Shown here piece by piece: positions 1-8,363 of a stretch of 64,000 nt of DNA. A model generated the notes under the pieces. It was given only the letters and a program-made list of their open reading frames with translations, was not told where the DNA came from and made no database searches. Where the stretch lies: the NCBI GenBank assembly GCA_017795025.1, contig CP051243.1, positions 1,240,001-1,304,000 on the forward strand. The letters are read 5' to 3'. Position numbers and translations under genes: made by a program. The DNA comes from Flavobacteriales bacterium. GTDB taxonomy: Bacteria; Bacteroidota; Bacteroidia; Flavobacteriales; Schleiferiaceae. The stretch's first letter is position 1; each line of letters opens with the position of its first letter.

Positions 1-1128
1 TTCCTCAGGAATTAAACTGTAAACTACTAAAATGGCTACCGAGCCTAAAGCTAAGCCTCTAAATATTTGACTGATGCGTACTTGCTTATCATACACCCCA
101 TTTAAAAATAAGCTCAAGACCCAAAAGGCAATGTAAGCGGGAACCGCGTAAAGCATTAGAGCATCTGGATACTCTCCTCCCTGAATAAAGCGATGGTTGT
201 GTTCCCAATACTCCTTGATGTAATAAAGTCCACCGTAAAGTACCGCAACATCAATAAGAGGGAGGCTTATGCTTTTAAGAATCCGGGCCAAAGCCGCCGC
301 GCCCGCTCGCAGGTAAATGGCGAGGTTGATAAAGAGGGAATAAAATCGGGCATAGTTGCTACTAAAGTGCTTTTCGGCGAAAATGACCATAGCCTTGTAA
401 AAGACCCGTACATAATTAAGGGAGCCTTTTTTGGTGGACTCTCCCTTGTAATGAATGATGGTACTTTCCGCTAAATAATAATTCTTGTAGCCCCCTTTTA
501 GGATGCGGTAGCTAAGATCAATATCCTCCCCGTACATAAAGAAGTCTTCATCGAGCAAGCCCACCTCATCCAAGGTCTTTTTACGCATCATCATATAGGC
601 TCCGGCTAAAATCTCTACTTCCTGATTTTCATCTTCCGAAAGGTGACCGAGGTAATATTTTGCAAATCGCTTGGAGCGAGGGAAAATACTGGAAAGGCCG
701 AAGATCTTGTAAAAGGCCACCCAAGGGCTGGGTAAGCCGCGTTTGGATTCGGGTAAATACTCTCCTTTGCCATCAATCATTTTAATACCTAATCCCCCGG
801 CCTCGGGATGAGCGTCCATAAAGTCGATGCTTTTTTGGAAGGTGTGTTCTTCCACCACCGTATCCGGGTTTAATAAAAGGATATACTCCCCTTTAGCTAC
901 TCTTATGGCTTGATTATTGGCTTTCGAAAAACCGGGATTGTCCTGATTAGCGATGAGCTTTACCTCTGGAAACTGAGTGCGCACCATAGTCACCGAGTCA
1001 TCTGCCGAATGATTGTCGACTACAAACACCTCAGCCTCAATTCCATCTAAAGCTCTGTATACGGAGCGTAAACACTGCTCTAAAAAGTAGCGTACGTTGT
1101 AGTTAACAATTACAATACTGAGCTTCAT
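1..1128 (-). CDS. Glycosyltransferase family 2 protein (3' end cut by window edge)
   Basis: The frame is open from an ATG at 1128 to the left window edge (376 codons, no stop seen), so the C-terminus is missing. The N-terminus reads MKLSIVIVNYNVRYFLEQC, the classic GT-A opening strand, followed by a VVDNHSADDS segment and LLLNPDT, which carries the nucleotide-sugar binding acidic residue. A later MYGEDIDLSYR motif fits the catalytic ED pair of GT2 rhamnosyl/galactosyl transferases. The last visible part is hydrophobic and probably forms membrane segments that anchor the enzyme at the cytoplasmic membrane. The expected role is sugar transfer for a surface polysaccharide. Its ATG overlaps the TGA of the upstream GT-C-like gene (ATGA), so the two are probably translationally coupled. 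The sugar donor and acceptor cannot be inferred. Confidence 0.9.
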   Translation of the reverse strand, partial: MKLSIVIVNYNVRYFLEQCLRSVYRALDGIEAEVFVVDNHSADDSVTMVRTQFPEVKLIANQDNPGFSKANNQAIRVAKGEYILLLNPDTVVEEHTFQKSIDFMDAHPEAGGLGIKMIDGKGEYLPESKRGLPSPWVAFYKIFGLSSIFPRSKRFAKYYLGHLSEDENQEVEILAGAYMMMRKKTLDEVGLLDEDFFMYGEDIDLSYRILKGGYKNYYLAESTIIHYKGESTKKGSLNYVRVFYKAMVIFAEKHFSSNYARFYSLFINLAIYLRAGAAALARILKSISLPLIDVAVLYGGLYYIKEYWEHNHRFIQGGEYPDALMLYAVPAYIAFWVLSLFLNGVYDKQVRISQIFRGLALGSVAILVVYSLIPEE

Positions 1129-2492
1129 GGGCTAAGTACGGCCTGACCGTTTTGGTGGACTAAATTATGCCCTTCCATAATTTCATTTTGGGCATCGATT
1201 TCCGGCAAATATAAAATTCGCAAGCCAGCTTCTCGTGCCGAATCAATCTCTGCCTGGCTGCTATAATGATCTATCAAGTGATGATTTTGCGGGTATTTAA
1301 ACACTAATTCGGGCCAGTACCACCCCGCTACTACTAAACTGGGGGGCGCTTTCTTGAGCACCTCAATACTTTGATCTACCGTTTGGGAACGCACCGAACG
1401 CTTTTCTTGGTCTATGCGCAAGGCTCCTTTTACCGGATCACAAAAAACGGTTTGCCCCCCCGCCTCAAATTTAAATGCGGCCGGACCAGGCTCCGCTCCG
1501 CGCCAAGGGTTTTCGTAATCAAAACCGAAAATTAACAAGGAAGCTAAACTGCTATAGGCAGCCCATCGCGACCAGCCTTTCGGCAGATAAATAGCCATCA
1601 AAATAAGGACAAAGGGAACCGCCGGAATAAAGAATTCGGCTTTAAAAGGTAAGCGAAGAAAAACGAAAAGCTGTAGGGCAATCACCAATACCAAAAACGG
1701 TAATAGGCGCGAGGCTTTTAGATGAGGCGCCATTTCCTTAGCTTCAAATCCCCGGAAAAGCCGAATGATAGCCGCGGCGATAAAGAGTAAAAAAGGGAAT
1801 CCCCAAATACCGATGGACAATTTATAAAGGACCGATGCCCAGGACGGGAATGGTGGTTTATGAAAGTCTAAAAATGCCCAACCATAATGAATAAAAGGCA
1901 GGCTATAAGCAAGCATGGACAGTAAGCCCGCCCCCAAAGCAATGGTGAAATAAGACCGCCAGTTTCGAAAGCCTAGTAAAACGATAAAGGGGGCGATAAA
2001 ACCTAAGGAGCTTATGCGGAAGCCTGTGGCCAGCCCAATAAAGATGCCCACCCATAGATACTGCCCCTTTAATAAAGAGCGATAGGCCAATAAGATAAAG
2101 GCCAAGGCAAAATTATAGTCGATACTACTGGTACTGGCTACAAAGAACACCGGAATAAAATTGAAAGCTAGCGTCCATTGCCAAAGCCTTTCCACCTGAT
2201 GTAAAAGGAGAATTTGGTAAAAAGCCCAAACGGCCAGTGCCGAGATTAAAGCGGTCCAAAGATTAAAGAAAAAGGCCGATTGATTTAAGGACCACAGGCC
2301 GGTATACAGTATTTCCTGCAGTGGATGTCCGGGTAAGCGAGATACCTCATACACTCCTGTTTCGGCAATAAGTCGGGCATTGAGCACATTGCTCCAAGCA
2401 TCAAACTCCTCTCCGTAACCGGCATCTAAAAATGGTAATCGACAAAGCAGGGCCAATAGAAATAGGGCTAAACCCGAATACTGCTTAAGCAT
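1125..2492 (-). CDS. Polytopic membrane protein, GT-C (family 39-like) glycosyltransferase candidate
   Basis: A 455-residue protein with about ten hydrophobic helices. It has the shape of lipid-linked-sugar glycosyltransferases of the GT-C fold: a first helix, then a periplasmic loop with acidic residues (GYGEEFDAW, about residues 25-33) and a PGHP motif near residue 54. In that fold the acidic residue of the first loop is catalytic. It is followed by alternating helices and a soluble C-terminal tail of about 130 residues. It sits between recR upstream (its start touches the recR stop) and the GT2 gene downstream (4-bp overlap), so the three genes probably share a transcript. The family assignment rests on topology and loop motifs only. 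It could also be an uncharacterised mannosyltransferase-like membrane protein without activity. Confidence 0.65.
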   Translation of the reverse strand: MLKQYSGLALFLLALLCRLPFLDAGYGEEFDAWSNVLNARLIAETGVYEVSRLPGHPLQEILYTGLWSLNQSAFFFNLWTALISALAVWAFYQILLLHQVERLWQWTLAFNFIPVFFVASTSSIDYNFALAFILLAYRSLLKGQYLWVGIFIGLATGFRISSLGFIAPFIVLLGFRNWRSYFTIALGAGLLSMLAYSLPFIHYGWAFLDFHKPPFPSWASVLYKLSIGIWGFPFLLFIAAAIIRLFRGFEAKEMAPHLKASRLLPFLVLVIALQLFVFLRLPFKAEFFIPAVPFVLILMAIYLPKGWSRWAAYSSLASLLIFGFDYENPWRGAEPGPAAFKFEAGGQTVFCDPVKGALRIDQEKRSVRSQTVDQSIEVLKKAPPSLVVAGWYWPELVFKYPQNHHLIDHYSSQAEIDSAREAGLRILYLPEIDAQNEIMEGHNLVHQNGQAVLSP

Positions 2493-3118
2493 TAAGAGCG
2501 ATTTTGTTGGAGCGACTGTTCATACGGTAAACGATGTTGGATACTTCGCGCTAAAGTAAGCTCATCAGCGTATTCCAGTTGATCGCCCACCGCAATTCCC
2601 CGCGCAATTGAGGAAATTTTCAAATTGTGATCCTTCAGCTTTTTGTACACGTAAAAGCCGGTAGTTTCGCCCTCCATGGTTCCACTTAAAGCCAAAATAA
2701 CCTCCTTTACTTTTCCTTGCTCTACCTTGTGAATCAAGCTTTGCAAGTTTAGTTCCCCGGGACCAATACCATCCATAGGACTAATGAGTGCCCCTAAAAC
2801 TTGGTAAACGCCTTTATACTGACCGGTATTTTCAATGGCCATTACATCGCGAATATCTTCGACCACACAAACGATTGATTGATCACGACTGGGACTTTCG
2901 CAAATCTCACATACCTGTCGGTCGCTAAGGTTCCCACAAGATTCACAACGTTTTACTCGGGTTTTTAAATCCATGAGGCTTTCGGCCAAGGCTTCTACTG
3001 TATTGGTATCCTGACGCAGTAAGTGTAAAGCTAAACGCAGCGCTGTTTTTCGACCAATCCCAGGTAAACCTGAAATTTCTAAAACTGCCTTTTCCAAGTA
3101 TTTTGATGAAAAGTCCAT
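2492..3118 (-). CDS. recR: Recombination mediator RecR
   Basis: A 208-residue protein of usual RecR length that acts with RecO/RecF in loading RecA at gaps. The N-terminal helix-hairpin-helix is visible at residues 17-34 ([18 protein letters not shown]). A zinc finger follows with Cys58, Cys61, Cys70 and Cys73 (CESC and CEIC), and then a Toprim domain at about 81-175 containing VVEDIRD. The C-terminus is the usual short RecR tail. The ATG at 3118 lies only 4 nt after a TATCTTTG box on the minus strand, which matches the Bacteroidota -7 consensus, so the transcript would be nearly leaderless if this box is used. Downstream are the two glycosyltransferase-type genes. Confidence 0.97.
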   Translation of the reverse strand: MDFSSKYLEKAVLEISGLPGIGRKTALRLALHLLRQDTNTVEALAESLMDLKTRVKRCESCGNLSDRQVCEICESPSRDQSIVCVVEDIRDVMAIENTGQYKGVYQVLGALISPMDGIGPGELNLQSLIHKVEQGKVKEVILALSGTMEGETTGFYVYKKLKDHNLKISSIARGIAVGDQLEYADELTLARSIQHRLPYEQSLQQNRS

Positions 3119-3174
3119 AGGGCAAAGATAAAGTCGCTTCGAGGCATTTTACTTTATTTGTGAAAAATTAAGCC

Positions 3175-4647
3175 ATGGACGCAAGTTTGCTTATAGGCCT
3201 CATCTTGGGCTATTTCGTGATTCTGATCGGAATAAGCTTTTTGGCTGGCAAAAACGACGACCATCAAACCTTCTTTTTAGGAAATCGCAACAGTCCGTGG
3301 TACGCGGTGGCTTTTGGTATGGTAGGCGCCTCATTATCAGGGGTTACTTTTCTTTCGGTACCCGGACTGGTGGCGAATAACTCCTTTGCCTATATGCAGG
3401 TGGTATTGGGTTATGTGGCCGGATACCTCGTGATTATGCAAGTGCTCCTCCCCCTGTATTACCGCCTTAATCTTACCAGTATTTACACCTATTTACAAGG
3501 GCGCTTTGGGCCGAGTTCCTATACCACCGGATCGATTTTCTTTTTGATTTCGAGGGTTATTGGCGCCGCTTTCCGTTTGTATTTAATCGCCATTGTACTG
3601 CAAACCGCCATTTTCGACGGGCTAAATATTCCTTTTTGGATTACAGTACTCATCACCATTGTTCTGATTTGGGTATATACTTTTAGAAGTGGTATAAAGA
3701 CCATTATTTGGACTGATACCCTGCAAACGGCCTTAATGCTGGGAGCGGTTTTTATCACCGTCTACATGATATCTCAGCAACTTTTAGATGGGGATAGCCT
3801 CATCAGCTATGTTCAGCAATCGGAATATTCTCAAATATTCTTTTTTGATGATTGGAAATCCGGGAACTACTTCTTCAAAAACTTTCTGAGTGGCATGTTT
3901 ATAACCATCGTTATGACCGGTTTAGATCAGGATATGATGCAGAAAAACCTCAGCTGTCGCAGTTTGGGTGATGCTAAAAAAAACATGTTTTGGTTGGCCC
4001 TCACTTTAGTGGCTGTTAATTTGGTTTTCTTGGCCTTGGGCGCATTATTGTATGATTTCGCTGCACTTAAACAGATTGCCTTTGACCGACCCGATCAGCT
4101 GTATACCGAGGTCGCGCTTAGTGGAGAACTCGGCTCCACTGTTTTGATATTATTCATTTTAGGTTTAGTGGCTGCCGCCTACTCCAGTGCCGACTCGGCT
4201 TTAACTGCTCTCACCACCTCCTTTTGCGTGGATATCTTACAGATTGAGAAGATGGAGGTGAAGGCTTCTAAAATAACGCGAAAGCTGGTTCACCTTGGCT
4301 TTTCCGCCGTTTTGTTTTTAGTCATCTTAATTTTCCGTCAGCTTAACGACGATAGCGTGATTAACGAACTGTTTACCGCCGCCGGATATACCTATGGTCC
4401 CTTATTGGGTTTATATGCCTTTGGATTATATACACGTAGAAAGGTAGCCGACCAACTAGTTCCGATTGCCGCGGTATTAGCCCCGGTTCTCTCCTACTTA
4501 ATCCGCACGTATGCCAAAGAATGGTATGCGTATAGCATGAGCTTTGAACATTTGATTATCAATGGTTTGTTGATGTTCTTATTCCTTTTAAGCTTATCCA
4601 AACCTAATCCCAGTGCACCCGATGCTAAAACAAAATTCTATGCCTAA
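3175..4647 (+). CDS. Sodium:solute symporter (SSS family)
   Basis: A 490-residue protein with about 13 hydrophobic segments. The SSS core is recognisable in the stretch from ASLSGVTFLSVPG (about residues 58-70) through the VLGYVAGYLVIMQVLLPLYYR segment and GRFGPSS. These helices in the family form the Na+ and substrate sites. It is divergent from recR and overlapped by the following apbE-like gene. The substrate is not predictable: the family covers sugars, proline, pantothenate, iodide and others. Together with the ApbE/NqrM-like neighbours it suggests a sodium-motive-force economy. Confidence 0.92.
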   Translation: MDASLLIGLILGYFVILIGISFLAGKNDDHQTFFLGNRNSPWYAVAFGMVGASLSGVTFLSVPGLVANNSFAYMQVVLGYVAGYLVIMQVLLPLYYRLNLTSIYTYLQGRFGPSSYTTGSIFFLISRVIGAAFRLYLIAIVLQTAIFDGLNIPFWITVLITIVLIWVYTFRSGIKTIIWTDTLQTALMLGAVFITVYMISQQLLDGDSLISYVQQSEYSQIFFFDDWKSGNYFFKNFLSGMFITIVMTGLDQDMMQKNLSCRSLGDAKKNMFWLALTLVAVNLVFLALGALLYDFAALKQIAFDRPDQLYTEVALSGELGSTVLILFILGLVAAAYSSADSALTALTTSFCVDILQIEKMEVKASKITRKLVHLGFSAVLFLVILIFRQLNDDSVINELFTAAGYTYGPLLGLYAFGLYTRRKVADQLVPIAAVLAPVLSYLIRTYAKEWYAYSMSFEHLIINGLLMFLFLLSLSKPNPSAPDAKTKFYA

Positions 4648-5653
4648 GTTCATTTATTTTTTACCCCTCCTTATCCTTATCGGATCTTGTAGTCCTAATA
4701 GTGATTTTGAAGAATCGAACTATACGGGCTATGCCCAAGGAACCACTTTTGAAATCGCCTATTTATACCAAGATTCGGATATAGATGGGATTGCGGCTAA
4801 GTTAGAAGACCTGTTTAAAGCGGTCGATCAATCCCTAAGCACTTATCAGGAAAATTCGCTCATCAGTCAGCTTAACAATGGCGATACCATTACACCCAGT
4901 GCAATATTTAGAACGGTGCATGAAAAATCGATTGAGGTATGGCAGGAAAGCGAAGGTTATTTCGACCCTACCGTAGGAAAATTAGTGCGCTTTTGGGGCT
5001 TTGGACCGGATGCTCGTCGCTCGGTGGATACCAGTCAAGTTGATAGTATTTTACGATACGTTGGTATTGATAAGCTCCCCAAGATGGGCGACACTTGGCT
5101 TTTACCGTCTGGCATGGAGCTCGATTACAATGCGATTGCTCAGGGCTATACCGTTGATTTGATTTGTGAAATGCTAGAATCGGAAGGCATTCGCAATTAT
5201 ATGGTAGAAGTAGGTGGTGAAATGCGTTGTTTAGGGCATAACCTCAAAGAGCAAGCCTGGCGTATTGGTGTGGATAAGCCCATTGAAGAAATTGACTATC
5301 AAGATCGCTATCAGTTTATTTTAGGATTAGATTCCTTAGCCCTAGCTACCTCTGGGAATTACCGGAAGTTTTGGGTCGATACGGCCAATGGCATGCGCTA
5401 TGCTCACACAATAAATAGTAAAACCGGTTACCCGGCGAAAAACCGCTTATTAAGCGCCTCGGTATTGGCCCCTACTTGCATGGAAGCAGATGCCTTTGCT
5501 ACGGCGTTTATGAGCATGGGCCTGCAGCGAAGCCTGGCTTATCTTAAAAACACCGAACAAGATTTAGAGGTGTATTTTATTTACACCGAAGCGGGTAAGG
5601 AAGATTGGCAGGTTTACCAATCCGAAGGCTTCAAAACTCGAATCCTAAATTAG
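4640..5653 (+). CDS. apbE: FAD:protein FMN transferase (ApbE), lipoprotein
   Basis: ApbE covalently attaches FMN from FAD to threonines of exported flavoproteins such as NqrB/NqrC and RnfG. I take the ATG at 4640, giving MPKFIYFLPLLILIGSCSPN, a lipoprotein signal with lipobox Cys17. Upstream in-frame starts (GTG 4613, ATG 4622) only lengthen the signal region. The family motifs are present: ELDYNAIAQGYTVD, MVEVGGEM, the INSKTGYP loop, and DAFATAF near the C-terminus with the metal/FAD-binding aspartate. The start overlaps the symporter stop by 8 bp. It converges with the 74-residue NqrM-like gene, and both are linked to assembly of Na+-translocating NADH:quinone reductase, whose nqr operon is not in this window. 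Confidence 0.93.
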   Translation: MPKFIYFLPLLILIGSCSPNSDFEESNYTGYAQGTTFEIAYLYQDSDIDGIAAKLEDLFKAVDQSLSTYQENSLISQLNNGDTITPSAIFRTVHEKSIEVWQESEGYFDPTVGKLVRFWGFGPDARRSVDTSQVDSILRYVGIDKLPKMGDTWLLPSGMELDYNAIAQGYTVDLICEMLESEGIRNYMVEVGGEMRCLGHNLKEQAWRIGVDKPIEEIDYQDRYQFILGLDSLALATSGNYRKFWVDTANGMRYAHTINSKTGYPAKNRLLSASVLAPTCMEADAFATAFMSMGLQRSLAYLKNTEQDLEVYFIYTEAGKEDWQVYQSEGFKTRILN

Positions 5654-5874
5654 AGCTCCTGGGTTTTGATCATTCCAGAATTGGAATCATCCTTTTTGCA
5701 TTTATCCTGAGGGGAGGCTCCACAAAAGGAACAAGACTCTCCTTCCTCATTTAGGAAAGGACTATTGCTGGCGCAAGTTCCGGCAAATTCACCGTCTTTC
5801 TTAGCCCAAATCTTAATGGCGATTCCGGCAAATCCAAGTCCTAGTAAAAGGGCCGCCACTAAAAAAACTTCCAT
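5650..5874 (-). CDS. Small membrane protein with four cysteines, NqrM-like
   Basis: A 74-residue protein with one N-terminal transmembrane helix (residues 3-22), a basic stop-transfer region, and a short tail with Cys34, Cys48, Cys51 and Cys59. This architecture resembles NqrM (DUF539), a roughly 55-75 residue helix-plus-cysteine protein needed for maturation and iron delivery to Na+-NQR. The tail sequence itself differs from proteobacterial NqrM, which has a GSCGGL motif. It converges with apbE (4-bp overlap), the other known Na+-NQR maturation factor, which supports the assignment. It could instead be an unrelated cysteine-rich membrane peptide often annotated only as membrane or secreted protein. 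Confidence 0.6.
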   Translation of the reverse strand: MEVFLVAALLLGLGFAGIAIKIWAKKDGEFAGTCASNSPFLNEEGESCSFCGASPQDKCKKDDSNSGMIKTQEL

Positions 5875-5884
5875 TTCGAATATT

Positions 5885-6904
5885 TTAAATGATGTTTACT
5901 TCTGCCTCTAAGGCGACCGCAAAGGTACGATATACCGATTCTTGAATCGCCTCCGCCAAGGCCTTAATTTCGGCGCCACGCGCTTGACCATAATTTACTA
6001 AAACCAAGGCCTGTTTTGCATGTACTCCGGCATCTCCTTTTCGATAGCCTTTCCAGCCTGCACGCTCAATAAGCCAACCGGCTGCTAGCTTCATTTGTTC
6101 ATGACCCGCTGGGTAAGCCACCAAATCGGGGAACTCCTTTAGTAGACGTTGGTGATCTTGGTTACTTACAATAGGGTTCTTAAAAAAGCTACCGCTGTTG
6201 CCGATTTCTTTTGGATCGGGCAACTTAGATTGTCGGATTGCAATCACCGCTTTCGCAATATTTTGAATCGAGGGAGCCAAGCTTTGTCGCTCCAGTTCCT
6301 GTCGGATGGCGCCATAGTCCATCCTTAAATTATGATTCCTTCGACTCAGGCGAAAGCCGACCGCTACCACTACATAACGACCCTTGGCTTGCGCCTTAAA
6401 GATCGAATGCCGATAAGCGAACTGACATTCTTCGGGGCTAAAGTAGGTCCATTCCTTTTTTTGAAGATCGTAAGCTTTTAAGCTTTCAAAATGATCTTTA
6501 ATCTCCACCCCATAAGCACCAATATTTTGAATGGGGGCAGTACCTACATTACCGGGAATAAGGGATAAGTTTTCGAGTCCCCCCAAATTTTGATCTAGGG
6601 TCCATTGCACGAAATTATGCCAGTTCTCCCCTCCTGCCGACCAAACAATGGCCTCGCTTTCCGAAATATCTTCTCTTTCTTTACCTAAGAACTCCAGCTT
6701 AACTACTAAACCATCGAAGGATTGAGTGAGCAACATATTGGAGCCACCGCCCAACCAAAGCACTTTATTCTCCTGGTAAATTGGGTTCTCCAGCAGCGCT
6801 TCCAGTTGCGCCTCGGTTTGAACCTTTACAAAGTACTTGGCTTGCTCGGCCAAACCAAAGGTATTATGGGGCGCTAAGTTATAGTTGGGAAGAAATTGGA
6901 GCAT
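5885..6904 (-). CDS. murB: UDP-N-acetylmuramate dehydrogenase MurB (type I)
   Basis: MurB reduces UDP-GlcNAc-enolpyruvate to UDP-MurNAc with NADPH and FAD in cytoplasmic peptidoglycan synthesis. At 339 residues it is the length of the longer E. coli-like type I enzyme. FAD-binding motifs LWLGGGSNMLL and SLIPGNVGTAPIQNIGAYG are present. The catalytic serine lies in GSFFKNP, and the C-terminal HAKQALVLVN motif is present. I chose the ATG at 6904. The codon just upstream (6907) is TTG and would only add one residue. The ATG overlaps the TGA of the aminotransferase gene (TGATG), so the pair is probably coupled. Confidence 0.96.
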   Translation of the reverse strand: MLQFLPNYNLAPHNTFGLAEQAKYFVKVQTEAQLEALLENPIYQENKVLWLGGGSNMLLTQSFDGLVVKLEFLGKEREDISESEAIVWSAGGENWHNFVQWTLDQNLGGLENLSLIPGNVGTAPIQNIGAYGVEIKDHFESLKAYDLQKKEWTYFSPEECQFAYRHSIFKAQAKGRYVVVAVGFRLSRRNHNLRMDYGAIRQELERQSLAPSIQNIAKAVIAIRQSKLPDPKEIGNSGSFFKNPIVSNQDHQRLLKEFPDLVAYPAGHEQMKLAAGWLIERAGWKGYRKGDAGVHAKQALVLVNYGQARGAEIKALAEAIQESVYRTFAVALEAEVNII

Positions 6905-8103
6905 CAATACAGGGTTCCAGGGTACTGTTGCAAGGCCAAACGCATTAATTCTACCGCTTGCGCAAGTTTATCGGCCTCTAAAACATAGGCTAAGCGAACT
7001 TGATTTTGTCCCATCCCTGGAGTAGCATAAAAGCCTTCAGCTGGCGCTACCATCAAGGTTTTATTCTCATGCGAAAAGGCGGATAGCAGCCATTGGGCAA
7101 AACGCTCGGCATTATCAACCGGCAACTGCGCAATCACATAAAACGCGCCGGCCGGTTTCGGACAAAACACCCCTTCAATACTATTAAGGCCATCAACCAA
7201 CACATTGCGACGATGGGTATATTCCTCCTTAACTTCCTGGTAATAAGATTCCTCCACATCCAAGGCGGCTTCTGCGGCAATTTGTGCCATGGTGGGCGGA
7301 CTTAATCGCGCTTGAGCAAATTTTAGCATCGATGCATTTAGGGCGCTATTTCGGGAGATTACGCAACCTATCCGTGCTCCACACATACTGTAGCGTTTCG
7401 ATACCGAATCGATTACAATGGCATGGTCCTCCAAACCCTCGAGGTTTAAGATGGAAGTATGGAAATGCTCATCGTAGGCAAACTCCCGATATACTTCATC
7501 CGCAATTAAATATAAATCATGCTTTAAGACCAATTCCTTTAAAGCATTAAGCTCCTCAAGCGTATATAAATAACCGGTTGGATTCCCCGGATTACAAATC
7601 ATTATTGCACGCGTATTGGGCGTGATTAAAGCCTCAAAGTCTTCGATGGGAGGTAAAGCAAAACCTTCTTCAATTTGAGCCGTAACAGGCACCACATTAA
7701 CCCCGGCATTAATGCTAAAGCCATTGTAGTTCGCATAAAAGGGCTCAGGGATAATAACCTCATCCCCTGGATCGCAGATGGCTCCCATAGCGAAGAGAAT
7801 AGCTTCCGAACCACCGGAAGTAACAATCAAGTCCTCGGAAGTAATATGAATTTCATTCTTGGCGTAATACGCGGCTAAAGCCTTACGATAGGAGGCAAAA
7901 CCCTCAGAAGGACTGTATTCTAAAATGGATAAATCCGCATCTCTTACGGCTTGAATGGCCTGGGCGGGAGTTTGAATATCCGGCTGACCGATATTGAGGT
8001 GATACACTTCTTTTCCTTGAAACTTCGCCGCTTCGGCAAAGGGCGCCAATTTGCGGATCGGGGATTCGGGCATGGTTTGCCCTTTCAAAGAGATTGCCGG
8101 CAT
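6904..8103 (-). CDS. Pyridoxal-phosphate aminotransferase, class I/II
   Basis: A 399-residue fold-type I aminotransferase. Visible landmarks are NIGQPDIQTP near the N-terminus, TSGGSEAILFAMGAICDPGD (phosphate-binding region), the ICNPGNPTG motif with the substrate-contacting Asn, DEVYREF, and the Schiff-base lysine in DSVSKRYSMCGARIG. The C-terminal QVRLAYV carries the arginine that binds the substrate alpha-carboxylate. The closest general type is aspartate/aromatic aminotransferase, but sequence alone does not fix the amino donor. It is translationally coupled to murB. The 260-bp region upstream, shared with the divergent kelch gene, holds no further gene. Confidence 0.9.
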   Translation of the reverse strand: MPAISLKGQTMPESPIRKLAPFAEAAKFQGKEVYHLNIGQPDIQTPAQAIQAVRDADLSILEYSPSEGFASYRKALAAYYAKNEIHITSEDLIVTSGGSEAILFAMGAICDPGDEVIIPEPFYANYNGFSINAGVNVVPVTAQIEEGFALPPIEDFEALITPNTRAIMICNPGNPTGYLYTLEELNALKELVLKHDLYLIADEVYREFAYDEHFHTSILNLEGLEDHAIVIDSVSKRYSMCGARIGCVISRNSALNASMLKFAQARLSPPTMAQIAAEAALDVEESYYQEVKEEYTHRRNVLVDGLNSIEGVFCPKPAGAFYVIAQLPVDNAERFAQWLLSAFSHENKTLMVAPAEGFYATPGMGQNQVRLAYVLEADKLAQAVELMRLALQQYPGTLY

Positions 8104-8363
8104 ACTTAAAATTTTAGGTGGCTAAAGTACAATGAGGGGAAGAGATGGCAAAGGCTAGATTTAAGGCAATTCCTCTCCCCTGCTAAAGCAATGCCTACCT
8201 CCCAATAAATAGACGATAAATATGCCTATTCCATCGGGTCATAGATTTTAAGCTTGAAAGTAGAACAATTACTACGACCTCTTCGGAAATCTATTACAAA
8301 AGCTTATGAATCAGCATGGTAGATTCGCGATAATTATTCAACACTTCCTAAATCAACCGCAAT

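Noticed and set aside
193-474. Plus-strand frame of 93 codons
   Set aside because: It lies entirely opposite the glycosyltransferase gene, whose motifs are clear, and has no sensible protein features.
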